Shown: positions 53,083 to 62,889 of the stretch, piece by piece | Layout of the letters: every line of letters begins with the position of its first letter | How positions within the stretch are numbered: the stretch's first letter is position 1 | Source of the DNA: Trichaptum fuscoviolaceum | Lineage: Eukaryota > Basidiomycota > Agaricomycetes > Hymenochaetales > Trichaptaceae | DNA length: 64,000 nt | NCBI GenBank assembly: GCA_910574455.1 | Contig: CAJSYZ010000011.1 | Location: 186,001 to 250,000 of the forward strand | Direction: 5' to 3' | Translations under genes and position numbers: made by a program | Notes under the pieces: generated by a model | The model's database searches: none | Told to the model about the DNA's origin: nothing | The model's input: only the letters and a program-made list of their open reading frames with translations

Positions 53083-56000
53083 TTACGCTTTAGAGTGAAA
53101 CTCTAAGCCCAACTGTGAACGGAATTTGAGGAACTTAACATGGCCAAGATTCTTTGTAAAAAGATCTGCCGGATTATCCTCCCCCTTGATAAAGAACAGC
53201 TCAACAATTTTCTTAGCAACAACTTCGCGTATATAGTGATAGCGAATGTCAATGTGCTTGGAGCGTTTTTCAGTAACAGGGTTGGATGCCATGAATATCG
53301 ATCCCTGGTTGTCACCGCAGATGGGAATAGGGTGTAACTTATAGCCAAGTTCACGAAGCATATTAATGATCCAGACCATTTGCCGGCAACAGTCGGATAA
53401 TGCCATGTACTCAGCTTCAGTTGAACTAAGCGCAATAGTCTTTTGCAGCCTAGAAGTCCAGCTGAAAGTTCCACCTGCAAGTTTGACGAAGTAACCAGTT
53501 TGTGATTTGCGGCCTGTCGGATCTGCAGCCCAATCGCTGTCTGTACATGCTGAGAATCCAAGTTGCGTTTTCCCATCATATATGAGGGCATAGTCCTTAG
53601 TACCTATAAGGTAGCGACAGATATACAGCGCTTTCTTAAGGTGCTCCTCTGATGGATTAACCGCAAACCTAGATAGCATAGTGACAGCAAAAGCAATGTC
53701 TGGGCGCGTACCAATCATGAGATATAACAGAGAGCCGATAATCATCTGGTATCTTGAACGTCTTTCAGGATCGATTGGCGCGGTATTAGTTTCCGCATTA
53801 TAACCGGCTGGGAGTGGAGTCGGAGCGGATTTTGCATTTTCCATGCCGCATCGCTGAATGATTTTCTCCAGGTAGGCGCGTTGATCAAGTTTGATCTTGC
53901 TGCCGTCTCTGGTAACATTCATGCGCAGGAATTCTTTGACGTCTCCTAAGTCTCGACATTCCCATTTGGCCATAAACTTGTCCTTCATCTCCTTGTTGAC
54001 CTTCGGATCAGGTCCACAGAATAGGGCATCGTCGACATAGACAATGGCGACAACAAGTCTACCTTTTGACCTATGGACAAAAAGACCAGCGTCTGAATTT
54101 AATCGAACGAATCCGATTTCAGACATAGATTTGTTAAGGGCATGCCACCAGGCAAGCCCGGCTTGTTTCAAGCCATAGAGCGCTTTCCGCAATCTGCATA
54201 CTTTGCGCTCAGTGCCTTTGGCTATGAAGCCTTCAGGTTGCTCCATGTAGATTTCTTCTTCTAAGTCGCCATACAAGTACGCGTTGCGCACATCGACTGC
54301 AGTGATATGCCAGTCATTCAGTGCTGCAAGCGCAAATACTAGTCGCACTGTTTCAAAGCGGACAACAGGTGAGAAGATTTGGTCAAAGTCTAAACCTTCA
54401 ACCTGGGAGAAACCTTTGGCAACAAGCCTGGCTTTCTTCCGACCGTCAGACTTGACGTCGAATACCCAACGGTTCTTGATAACTTTGCGTCCCTTAGGAT
54501 GATCAACCAACTCATAAACTTTGCGGCGCTTTAGGGCTTCAAGCTCCTCTAAGCAAGCACGCTTCCACTCCTTCTGTTCTGCAGCTGGTAAGCGCAAAAT
54601 ATCACGGAATGTCCATTCACGGACGTTGGATAGGGTGGTTGTTGGTGGAATGGCGAAGGAAAATAGGTAATTGAGTAATTTAACTCCCCCTTCCTGACAT
54701 AGGTCGGCAAGGAGTTCTTCTTCTTCTTCCTCTTGTTCTACCGGTCCAGGGTGCGAATCAGATGAGCCACTTGGGGCAGGCGGTTCAGCCGAGCTATGAT
54801 CGGGAATATCATTACGCTCAGGCTGTTTTCCTTTGTCTTGTGTCTGGGAGCGACCCTGATCACCAACAATTTTACGCCATGTCCGCATCTTTTCAGCATC
54901 TTTAAACTGCTCTACTGGGTGCCGTTTTTCACCGTAGATATTACCTGGCCTAGTAGGAGGTCTCCGCTCACGTCGCTCTCGCTCTCTCACTTGTTGATGT
55001 TGTTGTTCAGCTCTCTGACGAGCGAACGAGTGAGGTAGAGGAGGTCTACTGACTTCCCGACGACGTTGCGGCGGATCTTGCTGCGGAGCCGGTTCTGGCT
55101 GTACCTCATCGTCATGAGGCTCGCGCTGATCCCTTTCAGAAGGTTCCCTTTCTGAGGGTTGTGGAGATTCTGCTCGACGCGGGTGTTCATCTTCCTGCGG
55201 AGCGAAATCATCGCCATCATCACCGCTATCCTCATTAGAAGGATTGGATGGTTGGTCCGTTGGAGATTTTTTAGTCGATGCCTTTTCAGGCAGACGTGCA
55301 CGTTTCTTGAAATCTGGGCATCTTGGAAAAGAATGCTCATCAAAAATTGCATGAGCAGCAACGAAGACTGTGTTGTTTGAGCGCATAAACCTAAAACCGC
55401 GTTCACCGCTTGGTACACCAATGTAAGTCATAAGTTCAGACTTTGGTGCCAACTTATTAGCTCGGATTTTGGCAGCAATATGTACATATGCACCGCATCC
55501 AAAAACGCGTAAGTGATCAATGGTAGGTTTAGTGTGATATAGCGCCTCAAATGGTGTCCGCCAATTAAGGCGACGCATCGGAGTTCGCACATACACATGT
55601 TGCGCTTGCTCAACAGCAAACTCCCACCAGGAATCTGGTAGGCAGGCTTCATGTCGCATAGCTTCAGCCTTGTCCATTACAGTTCGCATAAAGCGCTCTG
55701 CACGACCGTTTTGTTGTGGCGTGTAAGGTGCGCTCTGAAGAATCTGAATGCCTTCCTCCTTGAGCAAATCGTCAAAAGCATGTGATTTATATTCTCCCCC
55801 TGCATCGCTCATCCATTTGTTGATAACCGTCTTATGCTGGTTCTTGACAAGTTGTATAAACTGTCTGGTAGCAACAATTGCAGCAGATTTCTTGCGCAAA
55901 AGTGATATCCAAGCATAAGAGGTAAAATCATCGAAGAATACGATGATGTATTCATACTTGTGGTATGAGACGATGGGAAATGATTTTAGATCGGAGTGAA

Positions 56001-58233
56001 TAAGCTCAAAAGGAGCAGATGCACGATACTGAACTGCTGGAAACGGTTTCTGAGGCATTTTGCCCTTTGCGCATCCGGGACATAGTTTTTCTTCTTCAGG
56101 GAACTCTATTGATGGAAAGCGAAGCGTGTGCTTCTTAGCTTTGACAAGAGCATCCTTTGAAGGATGTCCAAATCGTCTGTGCATGATATCATAATCGATT
56201 GATGCAGCTGACGCTTTAGAAGTATCACCGCTTGCAATCAAGATATAGATAGAGTCGCGTTCTCTCCGAGGATAAAAACGCATAAATAAGGCACTTCCAC
56301 TGTGAAGACTGATAGCCTGCGAATCGCCAATGGCTTTTAAACCTTTCTGAAGAAATTGACCCATAGAAAGTAATCGCACTAGAAGACTGGGGATATAGTG
56401 TACGTCTTCAATGAAGTGTCGATATGGGCGTTTGGTTTTGATATCTATTCCCTCAATGAGAACAGTACCTTTGCCCGCAACGCGAGTATGTCCGTTTGCA
56501 GTTGCAACCGGCATATGCTCTTTGACTGGTTTATAAGTGACAAAGTCGCTCAGATTATTTGTGAAATGAATCGAAGCGCCTGAGTCAAGAATCCAAACTT
56601 TAATGCGCAGGCTAGGATCTTTATTACACTTGCTGCAGGGGACTGCGCTGTGTGTACACATCTTATATTGCGACAAATCAATTACATCTTTATCAACTTT
56701 AACATTCAATGCATCAAAGGAAGGGACTTCCGAGCAATGAACGTCAGTTAAAGACGTCACATGATGTGTCAGAGGAACTGACCTATTGCCATAGGGATCC
56801 GAGTGCGCTTGGGTGTACCAGTCGCAAAGCTGTTCTATCTCGCGATCGAACTTCGCCTCTGGTTCTTCATCCCAGTCCAGATTGTCATCAGTACTTCCCA
56901 TCTTGACATCGTCAATGGGAGGGGAGATACGTTCCACCAAGCTAAGAGTATTCGCTTTGGGGGAAACAGCAACACCATCCTCCATACCCTCGATGATCCG
57001 CGTAGTTTCAGCAAAGTACGCTTCAAGCTGATCAGAGGTAGGGGGTGTGCCGGTCTTAACGTCATCAGAGCCAGAGACAGAGGCTTTATCATCCACAATG
57101 GTCATACCGCCAATGATCTCAGTGATATGCGCGTGCTGGTGCTGGTCCTTGAACTTGCGACCGCCGCGCTTACCACGTTTGACCTTGTTGCGGTTAGAAT
57201 TACCATTACCATTTCCATTTCCTTCACCGCCGCTGCTGCCATTCTGGCGCTGCTGCTGGTTAAAGGTCTGGTCCTGGCGCCTGCGCTTGATAGCGCTGAG
57301 CTTGTGGGCATCGGCATTGTCACGATTGGCTTTGCCTCTAATAGACCTCTGCTCATAAGCAATGACGACTGACCTTCGTATCTCATCAAAATCCAAGCTA
57401 TGAATATCATGGTCTTGGTTCTGAATATAGTACTGTGCAACCGTGTCATAGACTGATGGGATCTTAGCCAAGAGAATCATAGCCTGCAAGTAGCCAGGAA
57501 CGTTGACGCCATTTGCCGTGAGGACCTCAAAGTGGCCGTCAAGTTTATCCATGGCTGAGCGCGGATGAGAGTTAGCAGGGATTTGCACGTCCATCGCATT
57601 CTTGAATTCCAAGTAGACTCTGGCAATGCCAGGTGTGTCATACTCTTTCTTCAATGCGTCCCATAACTCCTTCGCAGTAGCCTTAGACTTCCAGCGAATG
57701 AGTGCGTCGGTGGAGATTCGAAGACGAATCGATCCAAGTGCAGTCTGGTTAGACTTGTCCCATGCTTTCTTCTCGTCATCTCCTCCTGGCTCAATGACAG
57801 CAGCAACCGCTGGAACAGACGGTTTGTTTGCCGTTGCTGGACGTTCAGGAATTGCTTCCTTAAGTACAGTGCCAGGGCGCGCTTTCTCAATTGCAGTCCA
57901 TGAGTCAATGGCCTGGAGGTAAGACTCCATCTTGATGAACCATTCTGCAGCATTGCTGCCGCTGAGGACAGGAACAATCGACGTAAGAGCGTTCGACATA
58001 GTGCGATAAGATCTGTAGTAGTACAGAGAGTCGTCAGCATATGTGTAATGCGACGAAGTAGGCAGCATTTCTGCGCCAATGGCGCTTGGGCTTGCAGCAA
58101 CGAAGTGCGCATGGTCCAGGCAACCGTCAGAATGCAAAGTACATTGTGCTATCGCGCAGTGTTCTTGCATATCTGAGTAAGGTGAGCAGACTCGATTCAA
58201 TGCAGCCAACGAAGGCGCAGTGAAGAGCACCAA
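53083..58233 (-). CDS. Copia Gag-Pol polyprotein
   Basis: Order from the N-terminus: a Gag region with SIVPVLSGSNAAEWFIKMES and a capsid-like helical part, then a Gly/Asn/Arg-rich basic patch in place of a CCHC knuckle, which I could not find. Protease VWILDSGASIHFTNN; integrase with the zinc region MHRRFGHPSKDAL...LCPGCAKGK and catalytic HSDLKSFP, MSDAGGEYKS and YTPQQNGRAERFM. A long Glu/Pro/Arg-rich linker follows. Reverse transcriptase has VRFETVRLVFALAALNDWHI and the YVDD box (IVYVDDALFCG), and RNase H has STEAEYMALSDC. The track of open codons starts at a non-ATG codon. The true start may be a downstream ATG such as MQEHCAIAQ or MSNALTSIV. Confidence 0.94.
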   Translation of the reverse strand: MVLFTAPSLAALNRVCSPYSDMQEHCAIAQCTLHSDGCLDHAHFVAASPSAIGAEMLPTSSHYTYADDSLYYYRSYRTMSNALTSIVPVLSGSNAAEWFIKMESYLQAIDSWTAIEKARPGTVLKEAIPERPATANKPSVPAVAAVIEPGGDDEKKAWDKSNQTALGSIRLRISTDALIRWKSKATAKELWDALKKEYDTPGIARVYLEFKNAMDVQIPANSHPRSAMDKLDGHFEVLTANGVNVPGYLQAMILLAKIPSVYDTVAQYYIQNQDHDIHSLDFDEIRRSVVIAYEQRSIRGKANRDNADAHKLSAIKRRRQDQTFNQQQRQNGSSGGEGNGNGNGNSNRNKVKRGKRGGRKFKDQHQHAHITEIIGGMTIVDDKASVSGSDDVKTGTPPTSDQLEAYFAETTRIIEGMEDGVAVSPKANTLSLVERISPPIDDVKMGSTDDNLDWDEEPEAKFDREIEQLCDWYTQAHSDPYGNRSVPLTHHVTSLTDVHCSEVPSFDALNVKVDKDVIDLSQYKMCTHSAVPCSKCNKDPSLRIKVWILDSGASIHFTNNLSDFVTYKPVKEHMPVATANGHTRVAGKGTVLIEGIDIKTKRPYRHFIEDVHYIPSLLVRLLSMGQFLQKGLKAIGDSQAISLHSGSALFMRFYPRRERDSIYILIASGDTSKASAASIDYDIMHRRFGHPSKDALVKAKKHTLRFPSIEFPEEEKLCPGCAKGKMPQKPFPAVQYRASAPFELIHSDLKSFPIVSYHKYEYIIVFFDDFTSYAWISLLRKKSAAIVATRQFIQLVKNQHKTVINKWMSDAGGEYKSHAFDDLLKEEGIQILQSAPYTPQQNGRAERFMRTVMDKAEAMRHEACLPDSWWEFAVEQAQHVYVRTPMRRLNWRTPFEALYHTKPTIDHLRVFGCGAYVHIAAKIRANKLAPKSELMTYIGVPSGERGFRFMRSNNTVFVAAHAIFDEHSFPRCPDFKKRARLPEKASTKKSPTDQPSNPSNEDSGDDGDDFAPQEDEHPRRAESPQPSEREPSERDQREPHDDEVQPEPAPQQDPPQRRREVSRPPLPHSFARQRAEQQHQQVRERERRERRPPTRPGNIYGEKRHPVEQFKDAEKMRTWRKIVGDQGRSQTQDKGKQPERNDIPDHSSAEPPAPSGSSDSHPGPVEQEEEEEELLADLCQEGGVKLLNYLFSFAIPPTTTLSNVREWTFRDILRLPAAEQKEWKRACLEELEALKRRKVYELVDHPKGRKVIKNRWVFDVKSDGRKKARLVAKGFSQVEGLDFDQIFSPVVRFETVRLVFALAALNDWHITAVDVRNAYLYGDLEEEIYMEQPEGFIAKGTERKVCRLRKALYGLKQAGLAWWHALNKSMSEIGFVRLNSDAGLFVHRSKGRLVVAIVYVDDALFCGPDPKVNKEMKDKFMAKWECRDLGDVKEFLRMNVTRDGSKIKLDQRAYLEKIIQRCGMENAKSAPTPLPAGYNAETNTAPIDPERRSRYQMIIGSLLYLMIGTRPDIAFAVTMLSRFAVNPSEEHLKKALYICRYLIGTKDYALIYDGKTQLGFSACTDSDWAADPTGRKSQTGYFVKLAGGTFSWTSRLQKTIALSSTEAEYMALSDCCRQMVWIINMLRELGYKLHPIPICGDNQGSIFMASNPVTEKRSKHIDIRYHYIREVVAKKIVELFFIKGEDNPADLFTKNLGHVKFLKFRSQLGLEFHSKA

Positions 58234-58244
58234 GGCTCATAACC
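58234..58244 (-). promoter_or_regulatory. Copia primer binding site matching the tRNA-iMet anticodon arm
   Basis: Directly beside the 5' LTR the minus strand reads GGTTATGAGCC, complementary to GGCTCATAACC. That is the anticodon stem-loop sequence of eukaryotic initiator tRNA-Met (anticodon CAT). This is the half-tRNA priming mode known from Drosophila copia and yeast Ty5. Confidence 0.6.
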
Positions 58245-58550
58245 TGTTGCGCGGGAAACGCCACTCGCCTAGCGCCCGCAGTGGGTCATGGCGCTCTACT
58301 CACCTGTAGTAGCTGTAAACCTGCTAAGGTGCTTGAAGAGAGATGGTAGTGGTGCGAGTGTAAGAGTAGTGGCTTCGTTGTTCTACTCAGAGCTACGTAC
58401 AGGGGGTTTATATACTGTACATGAAGTAAATAAGTGTAAACTATACAGTGCATTAGTAATGCAACAGATAACAATAGATGTTACTAGAATGTTCCGATAG
58501 TATGAGTAATCATGTCATATGATCTACTAGAACCTTATAAGAGTTCAACA
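58245..58550 (-). repeat. Copia 5' LTR
   Basis: A 306-base LTR; see the element entry for the single difference from the 3' copy. Confidence 0.93.
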
Positions 58551-58555
58551 GCATG

Positions 58556-59103
58556 AAGCAGCACTACGATCAGGCCAGGAACGAGGCCCCGCAGTACGCA
58601 GTCGGGGATAAAGTATGGCTTGAGGCGACGAACGTTCGGCGACCAGGAGCGCGCAAATTATTACCGAAACGACTAGGGCCGTATAAAGTGAAGGCAAAGC
58701 TAAGTGACCTCACCTACGAACTCGAACTCCCCGCGTCGCTGAAGATTCATCCCGTATTTCACGTATCGCTGCTCTCGCCATACCACGAAGACGACATTCC
58801 CGGTCGAACGCAACCCCCGCCGCCCCCAGTCGAAGTAGAAGGAGATCTGGAGTACGAGGTGGAAGAGGTTCTGGATGCTAGACGGTTTAGACGGAGATTT
58901 GAATATTTGGTACGATGGAAGGGATATTCGAGCGCGGAAGATACATGGATTCCCGCAAAGGATATGGGTAATGCAAAGGCTAAAATTCGCAGTTTCTATC
59001 GAAAACACCCGGACGCCCCTCGAGAAGTCAACGCTATCGAGCTCTGTGACCTGAGCAAGATTCAAGCTTGGCGCCCCGGAGTTGCGCCTTTGGAGGGGGG
59101 TAA
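58556..59103 (+). pseudogene. Gypsy-1b integrase C-terminus and chromodomain
   Basis: Resumes after the Copia insertion with MKQHYDQARNEAPQYAVGDK, then LGPYKVKAKLSDLTYELELP and HPVFHVSLLSPYHEDDIPG (the GPF/Y-type module), and the chromodomain EYLVRWKGYSSAEDTWIPA. The frame continues into the 3' LTR without a stop at the boundary. The polypurine tract TTTGGAGGGGGGTAA lies at about 59089-59103. Confidence 0.88.
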
Positions 59104-59921
59104 TGTCGAGATCCCGGGCTCCTTTTCTCATTTCCCGCACTTTCCCGCCAAGGATCCCGACATGAGCAGACAAACCCGCGGGGAAATCCCGCCATTGGAT
59201 TCCCCGCGCGAAACCTCATTCCCGAATCGCACGATCCCATGCTCACGTGACTTATCCCGCACCACCGTCCCGGCAACCATGCACGCATACACACACTCAT
59301 TTACGACGACCCGCCACGGCACACGTACATTCACTTATCAACATACGCTCATTAATCCGTTAGTACCTCAAGGTGACGACCTGCAACAGTCTGGCATACC
59401 TAGTCTGGCTAGTCGCGGCCCCGGACCGGACGCTGACGTCCACGGACAGGCCGTAGCCATCTGGAGAGACGGGATAGACATGCCTAGCAGTGCGGTCGTA
59501 GCATGTATCGTTTGTAGTAGATAGGTGCGCATTGCGCAAGGACACTTAGCGTAGATTAACTATACAGTCTTTACGAAGTAGATAAATAGCTGTAGGCATC
59601 GTAAGGAGCACCCCACTTTTGACCTCTTGTGGAGTGCTTCCTTAGGTGCGATCTCTCTCTTTTCTCCTGTGTAGTTAGTTGCGCAATACTTACTTGTGGA
59701 GTGCTTCCTTAGGGATCCGCTTACTTGACGTTCGAAGCAAGTGAAGAGTCCTAGCTGGCCTTGAGAACCCCGCGACGCGCCTGGATAGAATCCCGCGCGT
59801 TTCCCGCCTGAATTCCCACGCTCGTTCCCAGTCGCGAATCCAGATTCCCGAACGCGGGTTCTTGTCGCGAATTCCAGTTTCCCGAAACTGTTTCCCGCTA
59901 CAATTCCCGACGGTCGTAACA
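59104..59921 (+). repeat. Gypsy-1b 3' LTR
   Basis: An 818-base LTR collinear with 47391-48209, followed by the GTCGG duplication. Confidence 0.94.
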
Positions 59922-60400
59922 GTCGGCTGGGATGGCCCCTTGCTATCAGCTCCGACAGACATTCGGCAGCGTCGATGGCAAGGTGGCAGAGGCGCTGTGG
60001 GGTTTCTCTATCGCCACACCGGCCGTCGTTGTTGAAGGGGTAAGAATGTTGTGGTGAAGAAGGGACAGTCGGTGGAGTTGAATCTTCCAGCAATGGCTTT
60101 GGCAAACTGGTTGACATTGTCATTGTCGTCGTCGTCGACGGCGGAGTAAGGACGTGGATGAGGAGAAGTCATCCATGGTCGGGAGGCAACTTGTCTGTTG
60201 TTGAAAACGGTGTCGAAGATGTCCACGACAGAGTTCAGACGAACACGCGAAGTGTTTGCGCCGTGGCGTGGAGGGGGGTTAAGTGACAAAAATGGGGACT
60301 TAGAGAAAATTTCTCCAGACAACCACTTTTGGACATTCAGTCTCCGACAACGCACGGGGACGTCACGGTGGGGCTATGACGAGCTACCGGTTACTCTGTA
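59922..60400 (-). pseudogene. Unidentified gene relic, part 1
   Basis: Minus-strand sequence upstream of the Gypsy-1b insertion, joined to 46702-47390 when the element and one GTCGG are removed. Readable pieces include VRLNSVVDIFDTVFNNRQVA, WMTSPHPRPYSAVDDDDND, and in another frame STSLPKPLLEDSTPPTVPS and ADSKGPSQPT at the junction. More than one frame is open, so an ATG or exon boundary cannot be fixed. Not identified. Confidence 0.32.
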
Positions 60401-60701
60401 GCTCCCGAGCCGGTAGTTATTATCGAATAATTATGCCTTCATTATGTTCTCACGGTAAGCTGACGAGTTCCTGCCATATTTGTTTAATTATGTCCGACTT
60501 ACTATTCCAAAATGGTACTTAGTGTGACAGCATTATTGCTATTTTGACATCGGCATGTGGGATATATGTAATTATTAACAACATATTCTCACTTAATCGT
60601 ACACCATACTAATCGGTACTATGCAATGATAATAAGTCAATAACTATTACATTCTGGCCAGAACACATTTTAGGAATGGCAATGCTCAATAAGGTATGGT
60701 A

Positions 60702-61508
60702 TAGTCTTGGACGGGTCTTTGAAACACCACATTTACAGCCTTCAGATTTCTTAGTTTTGGATATATTTTCTTAAATGTTTCGTGCTATATGTATAGCATA
60801 TGTACTAAAGATCTCAATTCCAAAGTTTGGCGTGCATAGAGACAGTCTTACAGGTGGAAATAAATAACAAAGATTTTGGTCATTTTACGGGCCTTGTAGT
60901 CCTTGAAACACACTTTTTCCCACGAGTCTTGTGGACATCTCTTTCTCAAGTTCAAATACCCAGAGTACATTATATGCATTTTGACCTCATATTCCGTATT
61001 AGACATGTATTATCGACATACACATGAAGTTTTATATAGTTTGAAGGCAAAACTAAAGTTGTAGAGCTCAAATGGTGGGTTGGCTAGATGCAATTACCCA
61101 ATTAGGAAGGTAGAGGATTTTCGGACATTAAGAGCCAACATAATCATTTTGTGCTTGCACTGAGAGATTCTAAGACCGAATTGCCATAATTCTTGCATAT
61201 TTAGAGTCCGGTATCTACAGAGGATTTTTATACACTATAGTTACAAGATATATGGTAAGAGTAAAGGAGCAATGAATTGCTTGCATATTTTACGCTCCTT
61301 TTGGAAATTTGTAAACTTACAAGAACTGACACTGTTTCATCCATATCTCAAGAGCAACTGGAGCAATTAGTTCCAGTTTTTCACTGCATGCTGTACTCAT
61401 ATCATAGTAATATAATAAAGCTTCAATGATATAAAACTGAGCTGTGGTACCGAAGAAATGCAAAGTGTCTCATACACCGTGGGTGTTTCAAAGACCCGTC
61501 CAAGACTG
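60702..61508. mobile_element. Mariner-like MITE, 807 bases
   Basis: An inverted repeat of about 27 bases, [C/T]AGTCTTGGACGGGTCTTT followed by GAAACACC, lies at 60702-60728 and (as complement) 61482-61508, flanked by TA on both sides. A TA duplication and CAGTC-type ends suit the Tc1/mariner superfamily. The interior is AT-rich and has no transposase, so it is non-autonomous. The short stretches on either side (60401-60699 and 61511-61780) hold no gene I can recognise. Confidence 0.72.
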
Positions 61509-61779
61509 TACTCTATTATGAGGTCATAATAAATTCATAATCTCATGCACGATTTCGTGATGCCAGGTGTAGCGTTGCGAATGGGATAGAAAGAGCAAAG
61601 GGGAAAGAATATGATACAGGAACATACATTTCGTCATATCGGATATGAGCAACCCGTTGTTGTACGATTAGAGTATTGTCTCGCACATATCATTTTGTTG
61701 TGCTCTATTCTCGTATCAATGCGGTTTTGCGCGGAGGGTGGATGTAGACGACTGGAATTAAACACTCACCTGCCGGTGT

Positions 61780-62345
61780 GCATAATTTCCGGATATTGAC
61801 AGCACCTGGGAGTATACGGAGCTAGTTTATCTCCGGAGACTGGGCTGTTATCACGCACCCACCGACAACCTTGTGCGAGCTTGTCTTTTCTTGTCTTATA
61901 TAGAAATGCCATAATAGCGACTGGAGTATGAGTCGGAGCCTAATCACTGGCATGATGCCACGGTATAGGGTCGAGCACTGTCTCGACTTACTTTGCGTAC
62001 ACTCCCTGGTGACCGCCCGTCGACAAGTCCATGTAAGCATGACTTGTCATGAACCTTTTTGTAGTAGTGCGAATGTAGCTGCTTGCTGCAGACAGTTCTG
62101 TCGTTAATTCACCGCGGTGGGAATTCCGTAAGAACATCTGTATCGACGACGTATGTGCCAGTGTTTCCATCACGGCCGTTATTGGAGCCAATGGTGCCGA
62201 CTTGGTCCTTGAATTATAAAGTAGCCAAAAGCTGATCGGGTCCAATAATGAAGATACAGGTTAGTTGATGTAGAGTTGGGCATTTGTACAAGACTCACAT
62301 CCTCCTAAACCCCATTTGCGATCGTAGACAGAGAAAGCGCTTCTA
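61780..62345 (-). pseudogene. Tannase/feruloyl esterase relic
   Basis: Minus-strand pieces in several frames match the tannase family of secreted esterases: KWGLGGC, then DQVGTIGSNNGRDGNTGTY, then in a further frame AYMDLSTGGHQGVYA, and after a GT-AG-like break CQYPEIMHTG. The nucleophile region, normally C-x-S-x-G-G, appears as DLSTGG, so the Cys that pairs with the conserved C-terminal Cys is lost. Frames change at least twice within 300 bases. This is a degraded fragment. Confidence 0.58.
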
Positions 62346-62559
62346 AACTGTACGGCACCCCATTTTGCATTTAGAATCGTTTACGAAGGATCAATGTTCC
62401 TATGGAATGCGTTCGGTTCTGTCTTATTGGACGCGAATGTCAACTTGGATAACTGCTTTCAAAAGGAGAAAGCAGAGTTAACCAAAAGCTCGATGATAAT
62501 GAGCTGATCAGGGGGAATTCCTTGAGCGCTAATGGTCTAAACGGGATGTTCAGAGTGCC

Positions 62560-62825
62560 CATGAGCAACCCAATGGATTGAATTGTTTTCAACACCACTT
62601 TTAGTGCTGTTTGAAGACAATTCATAGTTTTGAAGACAATACATTGTTTCGAAGATAATACAATATTTTGAAGACAATTCAGCGCAATTAGGCTGACAGT
62701 GCCTAATTTGGCAAAAGATATTACTTTAACGTGTCAAATTATTTTGCCACAACCGTGACTTGAACCCAGGACTGACCCGAACGCCTGAACGGACAACACT
62801 CTTAACAACTGAGCCATGCGCTCAT
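62560..62825 (-). mobile_element. tRNA-derived SINE-like repeat
   Basis: On the minus strand a tRNA-like head carries an RNA polymerase III A box (TGGCTCAGTTG, plus 62806-62816) and B box (GGTTCAAGTCA, plus 62756-62766) at tRNA-like spacing. It is followed by an AT-rich body with repeated TTGTCTTCAAAA words and a tail (AATCCATTGGGTTGCTCA) shared with 6713-6800. The head does not fold into a convincing functional tRNA. This composition is that of a SINE. The exact 3' end is uncertain. Confidence 0.55.
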
Positions 62826-62889
62826 GCAAGTTCTTTATACAAGCTAATATATATACCGTTAAATTTTAATAAAATATACCTTACCCATT

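Larger units (their letters stand above)
52734..58550 (-). mobile_element. Copia LTR retrotransposon, full length and young
   Basis: A 5817-base element on the minus strand, flanked by GCATG (52729-52733 and 58551-58555), inserted in Gypsy-1b pol. The 306-base LTRs (52734-53039 and 58245-58550) differ at a single position seen by eye (GGCTTTG versus GGCTTCG). One uninterrupted 1716-codon frame fills the interior. It therefore looks recently active and is the youngest insertion at this site. Confidence 0.95.
47391..59921 (+). mobile_element. Gypsy-1b chromovirus, interrupted by a Copia element
   Basis: Plus-strand copy of Gypsy-1, flanked by GTCGG (47386-47390 and 59922-59926). LTRs lie at 47391-48209 and 59104-59921 and appear almost identical (one base is missing in the 3' copy near 59185). 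Gag is intact. Pol carries a two-base insertion near 51555 and is split at 52734-58550 by a Copia element. It supplies the uninterrupted reference for the solo-LTR junction in Gypsy-1a. Confidence 0.94.

Noticed and set aside
53140..57372. Plus-strand open frames over the Copia polyprotein
   Set aside because: They are antisense to an intact 1716-codon polyprotein with clear retroelement motifs.
62746..62825. A functional tRNA gene
   Set aside because: A and B boxes are present, but acceptor and anticodon arms do not pair convincingly and the sequence continues into a dispersed repeat, so a SINE head is more likely.
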